From Dipylidium caninum (lineage: Eukaryota; Platyhelminthes; Cestoda; Cyclophyllidea; Dipylidiidae), in contig QEYB01001654.1 in assembly GCA_017562135.1 (NCBI GenBank), forward strand, positions 186,001 to 250,000: a stretch of DNA of 64,000 nucleotides. Reading direction: 5' to 3'. Of the stretch, positions 1 to 11,530 are shown piece after piece; position 1 is the first letter of the stretch; every line of letters starts with the position of its first letter. The notes beneath the pieces were generated by a model. The model saw only the letters and a list, made by a program, of their open reading frames with translations. It was not told the origin of the DNA and did not search any database. The position numbers were made by a program, and so were the translations under genes.

Positions 1-1942
1 CCTACACGAAATAGAAGTAAATGAAGTTGAAATTTATGATTGATATAACGCATAGAATGGGCGACAGAAACAACCTGTGTCTCGACATTTGAGATTCGAG
101 GAAGCAGGGAAACGTCCCGAAAGATATCTAAACACAAACTTAGCAGACGATCATAGAGATGAGATGATACTTGGGAACATTTGGGTATGAAAAGGCAAAT
201 AAATGCGATTAGATCGGAGTGGAAATGCGAGTATTCTTTGTTCGATGATTTGGAGGTGGGTAACTCAACCCAATGTTCTAATAACGCCACGGCTCGTTCT
301 ATCCACTCGTCGATTGAATCAGAGGATGGCGTAGATCTGGATAAAAATAGCAGGAAATATATCCTTTGATATTACCAATGATATAAAACAATTAATTATG
401 GAAGTAAGTAAGCATTGCGAACATACTTAACGACGAGGTATCTGGCAGATGTCGCTAAACAAATAGCCAACTGGTCGATAATGGAGACAGCCTCGCGACT
501 ACGTGGCGAAGAGATCTGAAATTAAACATGTTCTTTATGCTCTGTTTCCCGTTCAGGTCTCTTTTTAAGGAAAAACTACATAAAATAAAATATTTCAAGT
601 TGATAATTTGTTTCTCCACTATACGGCAAAGGAGAGTAGGGAGGACGTGGATATGTGCACCAAACTCACCATAAATTAGGTCTCACTATGTCACATTTCA
701 TGTCTGTTAGAGAAGCAAATCTGCAATGTATTACTAGGATTCAATTTTGGAAAGTAGTCATCAGTTTGCAATCAATCTTGCCCACGACCACCTCGCAACC
801 GCTTCATTAATTACTTTCAAAGCAAAATTTGTAAGAATTTTTTGACTTATGGTCTATTGATATGAGTAAATAAGTACGATGAATGATGCGATTTTCAAGT
901 TTACGTTACTCATGAATAAAGGATAGGATATTTTTAAACGGGAGGAGTTTTGTATTGGATGTTTCAGCTACAAAATCCGTAAAATTCGAGAATATCGCAA
1001 ATTGCAGTAATACCACGAAAGAGCTACAACACTTACCCAGAGAGTGGCTTTTTCCAGACATATTTCAATGACATTAACGATTTGAGTAGAAGAAATCAAT
1101 GGCGTTCTATCATCCGGCATGGAATAGTTCCACTTTAGAAGGGTGCAAAAAAGGCTTTTCCATCGAACAACTGCCCAGTCGAGTGTTTCGAAAACCGCGG
1201 ATTTGCCAAACTCACTCGATTTATTGTTATCAGAATATCGGAATGCATACTGGAACGAGAGATAAAGTTTGACAAAGTGTTACAATAGTGCGACCTATAA
1301 ATCACACCAAACTTTAGTGTTCATGTTCGTTAATAATTAATTATAACCCACTACAACAATTCCACTAAACTGGACATTTATCTGTTCAGCGGGAAAACGC
1401 TAAGGGACAATTAAATGCTGCAGTTCTTCGGGCATCCCGAATTTTTTAAGATTTTGCCTCTCAATTAATTAATGCCTGAACTTTGTTGCCAACGTTAATT
1501 GGTTCCCTTTCGACGTCAAAGGAAAGTTTGACGAAAAATTATACACATCAGATGAATCGTCAACGAAATTGAAGAAATTTGATGCCGTTGAGTTAAAACC
1601 CTAAGCAAAATTAATAACAAGTGCCAAAAAGACACATATTTGTCGTCTATATTCACATTCAGATAAACTTCTGATTTGATGCTAACTTTAAGGCCATGGC
1701 TATAGTTTAAATATTAATTCTACGACTTAATCCCTGATAGACGAGTCTGCCGTGATTCTGGTTAAGAAGGGGTAAGTTAATATGAAGTATTACCCGAAGG
1801 CACGGGACAAAAAAGTGTTCAATAAACTGTTTGCAAACGGCGAAGAAGTCGGTACCGGATGCATACACGGATCTACAGATTAGACATTAAAGTTAAATAA
1901 TTTCAGCAAAGCGTAATTATGTAAATTAAAAAAAAAACCTAC
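1..1942. other. No exon recognised; probably a long NUP188 intron
   Basis: I see no convincing exon here on either strand; the longest open frame (181-369, plus) has no recognisable motif. The NUP188-like gene to the right still has an open splice donor at about 1942 and lacks the second half of its protein, so this stretch is most likely intronic on the minus strand. Confidence 0.4.
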
Positions 1943-4900
1943 TTCATAGATTCAAACAATTCAACTGCGACAATGGCTGCATAGTTGCCTGCAATTTCCA
2001 AGTCAATGAAGGAATATTCTGTCTGGTAAGGCAAATAGGAGACTTTAGAAAACAGTAAAAGAAATTAATTAAGGTGAAATTGAACGAAGGATGATACAAT
2101 AAACCTCGGACTCCAACGCAGACATGCGATTGAAGAAAGGTTCGCTGAGGTTCTTCCAAAAACCGCTACTAGAGGAGAAAAATGTTGGAGAAAAATCAAT
2201 TAAATAACAATGCCGGAAACAAATCAGAGAAAAAACTTACTTCTCAAGAAATTGAATACGGAACGGGTTGCTCGGTTGCATCCATATCGCCGAAACCAGT
2301 TTCAACAAAGACCAGTAGAGGTTGGTGGAAATCAGATCCCTGCCTTCCTAACAAATAAATTTGACATATTCTACTCTCGGTAGATAAATTCCCCGTTTAA
2401 ACCGTCTCGATAAAACATTTTAAAACCGATATCTACCAAATCTGCAATCTTGTAACGAAATTAAATTTCTACAAGCGAAAATCATACGTGTGAAATATAG
2501 GCAGGACAAGTTAAAGTGTCACAAAGTATTGAATATAATAGGTTAAATACCTTAACTTCTTGTAGGGTATTGACAACAATACCCTGAAGGCCGTCTGAAT
2601 TACTCACATCAGAACCGGAGGATATCATTCGTAAAAGCCCAAAACCAGGTCCATTGAATGGTGCACAGGAGATACCATTTAAAACATCATACATCACAGC
2701 TTCCGCCAGCCAATCGAACAAACCGGTGCGAGTAACATGGTCCGCAGACGTTGAACGGAGGCGTTGAACTAGATAGTTTATCAAACGTGGCTGTACGTCG
2801 TGGAGATGTGGGGTAATTAGATAGTCGGAGAACTGAAAAGGAATGGGCAAATGAGGGAAATCAGATCTGTTGACAGCTAATCAAGACTTCTTTGCATCAA
2901 CATCAAGACCTTTTGAAACTCATGCTCTTTATGATGTTTCCGTTGAGAATGCAAATTCCTCGGATGAAGAAGATATAGAAAACAAAAACACACTTACACG
3001 GATGAGTTTCTTAAGCAGAGTGACCGCGGCTCGGGTCAATCCTACGACACAGTCGGGGTCGAGAAAGTCGAGGAGACGGAAAAGGTAAGGAGCAGTATCA
3101 CTAGCTGAAAGGGTCTTAAGTACCGTTGTAAGTTGAGGTGATGTGGAGTGGGCGGGGAAGAGGCTATGCAGAAGCGTAAGTGCTAGCCACGTGGACTGAA
3201 CCCGGTATTGACCTAACGCTGAGGTACCACCAATTTGCTCATCCTCAGGTCGAGTAGAGAAACGAAGGGAACTAAAAAAGAAAGAATACGAGGTAGGGTG
3301 CAAAATTCTGGGGCAATCGTCAAGGAGTGGACCGTAGCACACTTCCCTTAAGTGTCACGAAACTAAGGGTTGAACTTATTGACTTTATTTCAACTACGTC
3401 CTTTAAAATACAAACTAGTCGTCTGACGCACAATTTAACCCCTAAAACGATCGAGACATGAATTAATCCCCGGTGATTACCTAAGTATCATCCATATTAC
3501 TAAATCTAGATAAAAAGACCAAATTGATAAATGATGTACTCTTTCATGCCTTCGTCGTCCTAAACCTCTACCTATGTACAATCTTTGATGTCTCAATTTT
3601 TAATGTCCATACTTTCAAATCCTACTTGAAAGGACTCAGCTATTCGTTGTGTTCAAACAAACTATTTATGGAAGAACATACCTACAAGATCACAATTCAG
3701 AATTAAGCACGGAGATAAGTGGAAACAATCCTTAAGGAATTAAATTAGGCGTTAAAGTGGTTTAGTGACAGCATAAAACATTGAAGAATTATAAATGAAC
3801 ATGCCGGACACTGTGCCAATTTAATTAACTCACTCAAAATCAACGGACTGGATGGGCATTTGAAGTGCGCAAACGGGAATTTTTGTGAGAGAGATGAGGC
3901 AGTTCAAAAAGATCTCGGAGTTCGCCAAAAGGTGATAGCCATAAGAACGCAAATCGCAAAAGCTGAGAAGAGGCCAGTTCAGATTCGGCAGCTCCGAGTC
4001 TTCAGAAACACTGCCACCATTTGCCAAAGAATAGGAAGTAAGAAGTTCCACAAAGAACAACAGGGCTTTGTTGACTGTCAACAGAAATAAACAAAAAACG
4101 TGAAGATTCATGTGATCTTTTATAAAATACATTCATGACGAAAAATATCAAAATACCATTAAAGGCATTCTAGGTTATTTACTAATTGGCGTAGAACATT
4201 GAAGGGTATCCTATGTCAAACATTAAAATATCTGGGAGGTTTCAGTAGAGATATACTGGATTTTATTACTTAACCACTAAAAAGTCTTTCTGAAAAAGTA
4301 AGAATGACAGTGATGTCAATGTGTGGACTACTGGTTGTAACAACGGCTGAAAAATCGCTACGAACCGGGAGAATCCAAATAAGATGAGTGACAACTATAG
4401 ACTATATATCTGCAAGTAATAACGGATAGGGGGCCGCAAATTTGTGAAAAAGTAATTGCGTTCCGATATCTATTTTTAAAAATGTTAGCTCTTAAAAATG
4501 ACTTCTAAGATGTTGAACAAATGCAAATAGGCTTACCAAGATGCAAAATTTTACAATTGGCGTCAGGTGAGGCCACGAGGAGTTTGGGAATGATACTCAA
4601 ACCAGGTCCGTTACCACCAGCCTCAACAAGGAATTCGTAACAGAAGATGAAACAAGGTAAAATAGGACTGTGATTCTCACTGCTCATCGACCTCTCTTCC
4701 ATGTTTTCACTAAAACATGAGCCGGTATTCAGAAAGAACGCAGTCTTCTCCGCAGATAACAGACTCAAAGCCATGTCTAGATATGCCGAAATGAGACGGT
4801 AAACAGTAGTTGAAGACACTTCAGCCGTCCACAAAGATGTTGAAGTGGATGTGGAGACAATGTGCAAAAAGCAGGAATCCGTCAAAGTGTAATAAGGAGT

Positions 4901-7800
4901 TCCTGACAAATGCTTCTTTTCCTCAAATCGGAGGTCTACTGAAGGACAGAGTATGCGATCCGATTGAAGGCAACGGAATATGCCATTAGAGAAATTGTAT
5001 GCGAGATTGAGCTCTGTGTCTGAAGGCAACGTTAAAGTGACACAATGGGCAGTGAGACGAAGAAGGCAGGGTAGGAGTTGGTTTGCTGATAGGTTAGCTA
5101 ACAAATTGCCAAAACGAGTCTCTCTTTCACCACTGAGAATTTCAGTGAATACGCGCGTAACGAGATTCCACACCACTTCCGTAATAGCCAAACAACGTGT
5201 AGGTTCCACTTTTGTCTAAAAATACTTTATGGTTAAAAAACTGCTATAGAGAAGATGTTATTGCGTTTTTCCTATAATCATTTAGATATTGTAGACTCCA
5301 TATAAAATGCATGTCATTTTTAGCGTATTAACAACCTTCAGAAACCAAACATTGCAATTCAATATTTAGAACGAGTTCCATAGTAGATAACAAAGAATCC
5401 ACCATTTTGGGGCACATATTGAAAAAAAACCTACCAAGAGACAAATATCAACAAAATCAAGACAGGAGACAAGACGCGAGATTGTTTTCATAACATTTTG
5501 CTCAATGGGTTCCGATGAACGGTCAATCAGATTTTCTGTTTGCTTCAACAAAATAGTTTGCTCGGCAGATATTATAATACTATTAAGGACAGGCCATAAC
5601 GAATATTCGTGATGCCAAACAACAACCGTCCCGTCTAAAAAAACAAGGAGATAAAATAGATAGGGGTTAAGTCAAGTAAATGCGATACGTACCATATTTG
5701 AGAACTCCTCTAGTGCCAACAGGAACATTGATAGCCAAAGGATTTGCGGTGGAATTAAGATTTGCCGGATGGTTTACTTGTAGATCGCCATCGGGTGGAA
5801 AAGCCCAATGTTGACGCAATAAACTTACAGTAACCTCATCGTCTTCATTTACCGTATCATGAAAACGAACAATATCATTCAAAAGCGAGGGTTTACAGCG
5901 TTCTGCGAAATAAGGTACACTTGAAATAAGTTGGACCACCAAGTTTGTAACACCCTCATTTTTTAAATCCTTAGTGTTAACACCGGTATTGAGCAGTGCA
6001 ATGCAAACGTAAAGTAAATCCAAATCCAAAGGGAATCCTTAAAGTCTTTTTTCAATAAAGTAGCGTACTTTGTGCGACATCCTCGATAACAGAGTTGATG
6101 CGTCGATCAATCGTGGTATTTTGGGTGTCTCTAGCGCTCACATTGCCGCTACATTGAACAACAACCGATAGAGTTTTGGCTAGAACTTGGGTATAAGCAT
6201 TTCGATAGCTCCCCAAGGAGTCCAGGGCAATATGACGAGAGAGAAGGGTAAGAATATCGAACACAGCAAGATGACTACAAAAGTTAACCACACTCAGGCT
6301 TTCTGGTATGACAAGGAAATCCGAACTAAATAAACCAGAAGCAGTTGATCCTGTCTAAAGTTTAGGAAGATACATAGATAAGAAGTATAAGGATTCGAAT
6401 AAGGAGTAAAATTTAACACCTTACTGAATACGCAGAATTCGATTCGCATAGGATATCACAAAGATAAGTAAACACATCAAGTTCACGGATCGCCATAAAG
6501 GCGTAATAATTAGCCTTATCCAATTCTTCCAAAGAGGATGCAAAAGCTGCGCCACATACTGCGGCAAGCAAAAGCAGAGGAGCGTTTCCCTGTACTTTGT
6601 TAATACTCGAAACACTAGCCAAAAGACGACTGCAACTCTTTTGCACAAAATGCCCCTTTTCAGACGCGCTTGAGTCGTAAAGGCAAACGTCATCAAGACG
6701 ACCGGCTTTGATTAAAACGAAACACTGAAGACTTCTAAGAAAACGAGTTATCGTGTTAGCGAAAGGTTTGTTCACCTACTTGATCCTATCAACAATCCCT
6801 CTACAGGAAGCTGAGAGACACAACAGTTCTTTCCTTGCAAAAAAAAGCGATTCCTATAAAATGCCACTGTAGCCATGGAAGAATTACCCAAAACGATTCA
6901 AGTAAAGAGGAGAAAATGATTTCGACACCGGACGTTTTTGAAGTATCCGCATTACCACAAAGTGATATGAGAAGTGCCTCTAGGGTCAGGACGATCTCCC
7001 GCAAAAGTTGCATCAGCTTACTCTCGTTTGATATCTCTATTTGAGTCTGTACATAAAGGATTAGAACTGTTTTACAAAAAGAAAAAGACAATCAAAATTA
7101 AATCCTACCTTCGTAGTAAAATTCTTGTTCAAGAGATCAACAAACAATCTGTATAAATCAACAAACTGATCGATTAACTAAATGGTTTTGTTTGAGACGA
7201 ACTCATTTTCTCACCAATTGCATAAAGTCGAAATGAGACTGGAATTTAGTGGCACCGAAAAGGAGATCTGATACATGATACCAAGATGCTTCCCAGTGAG
7301 AAGACATTATTTTTTGAAGTTGGATTAAGCCAAGCCTCTCGGACCAATAGATTCCACGAACTTCATCCATAACTTGTTGAGTTCGAGTCACGTTATACAA
7401 ATTCTAAATAATTGTATACAATAAGTAATGATATTACCGGCTTCGTCGATGTTCCGTTTAATTCATTTTTATTGAGATAAGTTTTGTACATCAAATCTGA
7501 TACATTTGATGATGTAGACTGCAGGAATTCGCAAACAGAACACTTACTAAGTAGTTAACTAGCTTGGATAAGAATGCTTTTTGTGTATCGCTAGAGCAAA
7601 CAACTGGAAATCTGGGTGAAAAAAAATCACACAAAAAGATGACTCACTCGTCTTGACGATAGAATTTTAAACCCTTGTCAAGTTGATCTTTAATGCCGGC
7701 AACATCAGCAGCCAGCTGATTCTACAAAAGTATATAAATGAGAACACTGCCCAAACATTTTCAAAAGTCCCACGCTGTGTAACGATTAGCTCCAAGACTC
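1943..7800 (-). CDS. NUP188: NUP188-type nuclear pore scaffold nucleoporin, 5' part of gene
   Basis: Scaffold nucleoporin of the inner ring of the nuclear pore complex. Multi-exon gene read right to left. Exons at about 7757-7800, 7652-7724 and 7550-7612 give a start like human NUP188 (LELIVTQ, then DQLDKGLKFY). Exon 6418-6775 carries NAPLLLLAAVCGAAF and IRELDVFTYL, which align with the human segment HAPVLLAWALL...LNVFQYL. Exons at about 5687-6045 and 5430-5637 hold the SH3-like insert: VPVGTRGVLKYG continuing into VVVWHHEYSLWPVL. Further exons at about 4505-5209, 3860-4110, 2929-3342 and 2482-2850 (including a segment like the human GLIELF helix) lead to FWKNLSEPFF near 2150, matching human FWENLTSPLF. 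The last visible exon ends at 1943 with a GTAGGT donor. About half of a roughly 1,700-residue protein is present. The initiator exon was not identified; the first exon listed begins in mid-frame. The family call is firm; several borders are not. Confidence 0.8.
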
Positions 7801-8015
7801 CTAAGCAAGACCTTTATCATAAGACAAGAGACTATATTAAACGTACATTCGGCGGACCGACAAAACTACACACAAATTTCCAGTAAATGTAGCAAGATGA
7901 TTGGCAAATATTATCAAATGACCTTGAACCTATAACGCTTACCAATTACAAGCTTGGGGAAACTGTCCAGTTAACGTGTCCAAGCTTTGGTGTTTAGCTT
8001 CGCAGGCTGTTTCAA
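7801..8015. promoter_or_regulatory. Likely shared bidirectional promoter, NUP188 / PMPCA
   Basis: About 215 bases separate the first recognised NUP188 coding exon (minus) from the PMPCA start codon (plus). Head-to-head housekeeping genes this close usually share a promoter. The NUP188 initiator exon is probably inside this interval. I see no clear TATA box. This is inferred from layout only. Confidence 0.4.
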
Positions 8016-10894
8016 ATGTTTGGAAAATCAAGATTGCCCTTGTTGGAGCTTTGTAAATTTCGGAATCTATCGACAAAGTTTGGGAGTGTTCCCCTAACAG
8101 AACCCTTATCTATCTTTAATCCCACTTCCAAGGGCTCTGTCGTTTCCTCCCCTTCTACGGTTGACGTGACAAAGTTGAACAATGGTTTGACAATCGCTTC
8201 GCAAAACAAATTTGGCATGCACTGCACTGTTGGTGGTATGCATTTTTCATGAGAATAACTTTTAGTCATGATAAAGTCTGGGCCGCGTTACGAGAGCAAA
8301 ACTGTCAGTGGTGTGTCCCATTTCCTTGAAAAACTTGGATTCCATGTATGTGACGTCTACTTTCATTGTTTTCAGTCTTGTAGCGGATTTAAAGATCGTG
8401 ATCATCTTCAAGCCAAAATGGAGTCGTGTAATTCCATCTTCGACTGCCAGATATCCAGGCACTTGCTTATTTTATACTTAATCAGACTATTAGAGATTTT
8501 ATTGTCTATGCAATATCGGGAGTGAGCAAGTATCTCAAAGATCTCATCTACGTTTTATCAGAAACTGTCTTGCGCCCAGGTATTACCGAGCGCGAAGTTA
8601 ACATGGCAGCGCGTGCTATTGGGTTCGAATTAGGGAGTTTGGAAATGGCTCCTCCTGTAGAACCTGTTCTCAATGACCTTCTTCATTCTGCCGCCTTTCA
8701 TGGTAACAATACTCTTGGTTTTCCCCGTTATTGTCCTGCGAAATCAATTGGCAACATTTCTCGCTATGAACTCCTGCAGTTCATGGCTTCATACTACAGG
8801 TGCTCATTTCATATTGCCATTGTTATGTACATATGAGGCGGTTAATTAGAAATTTTACTGTTTTATTCAGGCCTGAACGTACAGTAATTGTCGGAGTCGG
8901 AGTAGATCATGGCGAACTCGTAAAATACGTGGAAACATTCTTTATGCCATGGGAAACCAGTTTTGGGAGGGAGGTCCCTGAAGAAAATCGTCTTATCCCG
9001 GATGATTCGTTACCCGTGTATTGTGGCGGCGAAATTTCCGTAAAATACTAGGGTTTATGCCATTCAATTTGTATTCTGATCTTTTATTCAGCCATTTTTG
9101 GATTGCTGTTATTGATGCCCTTGTAATCACTCCATTCTTCATCATCTTAGCTTGCTTAGTTATTTGTCACTTTTGATTTTTATTATTCCCGTTCTAAAAC
9201 ATACCATTTATTTCTTCGGATCTGAATAACCGTTTCTTATGTACAATTTATTCTCTTTTTGAACCATTTTTTGCTGGAATTTTCTTTAAACCTCATTTCT
9301 GACACCGGCTTTTTCTTACTTCCCCTCGTTTCGTTTAGTTGTCTTGATTTCCCCACTTGTATCCCTCGACAATTGACTATCTGCGATGAGTTTTTACAGA
9401 TAATAATTGGGTATCTATGTGTGTTGATTTAATCACTTATGAAATGTGATAATAGTTATCGACCTGACTCTAATCTGACTGCACTACTTATGGTTGTAAA
9501 TTCTCTACCCAATGTTTTTCTCTTTAGGCTCTGTGAAGATTCTCTTCCTGGCTTATAGGATTTCCGCTAGTTTACATCATTAGATTTTTGGCGATAATAT
9601 ATGTTTCATTTACAAACTCAAGTGTCATTTATTGAACATGTATGGATTTATAGGTAGAGCGGGATTTGTCAAAGTACCATTCACCAATGCCCGAATTTGC
9701 CCACTGTGTCATCGGTCTCGAGAGTTTCGGTTCGAAGGATCCTCAGTTCGTTGCTTCTTGCCTCCTCAATTCTCTTCTCGGCGGTGGAGGCTCCTTCTCT
9801 GCGGGTGGTCCTGGAAAAGGCATGTACTCCCGCCTCTACACCAATGTACTCAATCAGTACGTTTAGACCGCTCTCTACAATGAGAAGTAACACGTTACAT
9901 ACTAATGTGCGTCTTAGCAATCAAATTATTTCTCTTCGTAGAACGAATTTTTATCCGATCCGACCATAACAGCAAATGTGGTGTCCGAACTGATAGCTTT
10001 ATTGATAATTATTCTGCACGAGTCCAAAGAGTGGGTGAAGCTTTTCTTTATTACAGTGTCGTCGCAGGGAATCTTTATTCATACTTCTTTGAAAAGGTGT
10101 AAATAAAATCTTGCCATGACATGGGGCATCGATAGGGATTTAATGTACAGCAAATACAACTCGATTCAAGATGAGTTACTGTGGTGGCCTTTCACTCTCA
10201 TAAGGTTTATTTTCGATTTGAAATTGTTTCCTATCAGTTTTTTTTGTCTCTAAAACTGTTTTTTTGCAAAAACAACGATTCTCATGAATCTTCACTTAAT
10301 CATTATCAATTTTGGTGTTTGTTCCTTTTTCCCTTTTCAGATACCATTGGGTTAATTCGGCACAGGCAACCAATCACGCCTACGCTGACGCCGGCATCTT
10401 CGGCGTTGCTGGAAGTACTGAACCGGCTAACCTGGACCGTCTTGTTCGAGTGTTGGCCTCTGAACTGCGTCTCACAGCCGAGACGCCTATCTCAGACGTG
10501 GAGCTTAATCGCGCAAAGAACCAATTGGAATCAATGCTACTGATGAATTTGGAAATGAACCCCGTAGCTTTCGAAGACATTGCACGACAAATTCTTGCTT
10601 CAGGCGAATGGAAGCCACCGGCCTACTGGGTAGAAAAAATAAGTACGACCCTTCTTATTTTGTTTCCGACAATCTTTAAAAATTTATGTAAATACCTGTT
10701 AACCTGATTTTGTAGACACGATAACAGCCGAAGACCTGCGGAATTTATTGCAACGGATGTTCAAGTCTCCCTTGACACTTGTCGGTTTCGGTCGCATGTC
10801 AAAATGGCCTCGATATCTCGAAATTCAGGAACTAATCGCGGCTCCCTTACAGACCCGCAAGCACTCCCATTCCCTCTTTAAACGATTCCTCTGA
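8016..10894 (+). CDS. PMPCA: Mitochondrial processing peptidase alpha subunit
   Basis: Non-catalytic, substrate-binding subunit of the matrix peptidase that removes mitochondrial targeting peptides. Eight exons fit in phase: 8016-8235, 8266-8345, 8376-8458, 8494-8799, 8871-9039, 9654-9856, 10341-10642 and 10716-10894, giving 513 residues, the usual family length. The start [12 protein letters not shown] is a plausible presequence. IKSGPRYE and [10 protein letters not shown] mark the first peptidase M16 domain; HFLEK replaces the zinc motif HxxEH of the beta subunit, as expected for alpha. The glycine-rich substrate loop [20 protein letters not shown] is intact in exon 6. Exon 7 carries the C-terminal domain ([15 protein letters not shown]). 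Introns 1-3 are only 30, 30 and 35 nt, and intron 3 has a GC donor. Convergent with TIMELESS. Confidence 0.93.
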
Positions 10895-10963
10895 CCGCTC
10901 TATGCTCTCTCAATTTTTCTTATTTGTACAAAAAACAAGTATCCTCCGTTGCAACTTCTCTTT

Positions 10964-10969
10964 AATAAA
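10964..10969 (+). terminator. Poly(A) signal AATAAA for PMPCA
   Basis: AATAAA lies 70 bases after the PMPCA stop codon, in the gap between the convergent PMPCA and TIMELESS genes. The remaining 10970-11530 holds only 3' flanking sequence as far as I can see. Confidence 0.7.
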
Positions 10970-11530
10970 GTGATTCGTAAATCTTTGTATTTCGAACTTA
11001 TTCACCACTCTTTGCTTCAAGTAGCTGCAGTATGTGCAAATCTTCTCACTCGAGAATGTTTCAGCTTGTTCTCAACACCTCAACCTTGACAACTGAGTTG
11101 TCTCGACTTATAAATTTTCATCAAACTTTGTGTAACCAATAACATGGGTTTTTGTCCAAGTTGCCAACTAGGCTTTTCCATGTCGGAACGAGGGTTAATA
11201 CAAATAACATTACAGACTGCTATTTACATCAGTCTTATAAGTTAAGGTATGGTGTTATGCGGCAAGCACAGTTTTTTCGTCAGAAAATTAACATTGAGTA
11301 TATGAAACAGATGAAGATTTTAGTTATCTTCCTCAGAACTACCAAAAAAGAGAGTTCTTCGAGTTTTCGTCTTGGTAGTGTCCGTGTTTGCGTTATTAGT
11401 ATCCCCGATAAACAAAGTACTTTCTCTAAAATAAAAAGTGTCAAGGTTTACAAAGTGTATAATTGTTTCCTTCGCCTGAAAAGCATGTGAAAATGAGGAG
11501 TTAGAGTACTCAATTAAAACTGTCGTCACT

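Noticed and set aside
3860..4090. Plus-strand open frame inside the NUP188 region
   Set aside because: Mirror of the minus-strand exon 3860-4110, which fits the NUP188 series better.
9681..9920. Minus-strand open frame over PMPCA exon 6
   Set aside because: It is a shadow of the plus-strand exon encoding the glycine-rich loop; no motif of its own.
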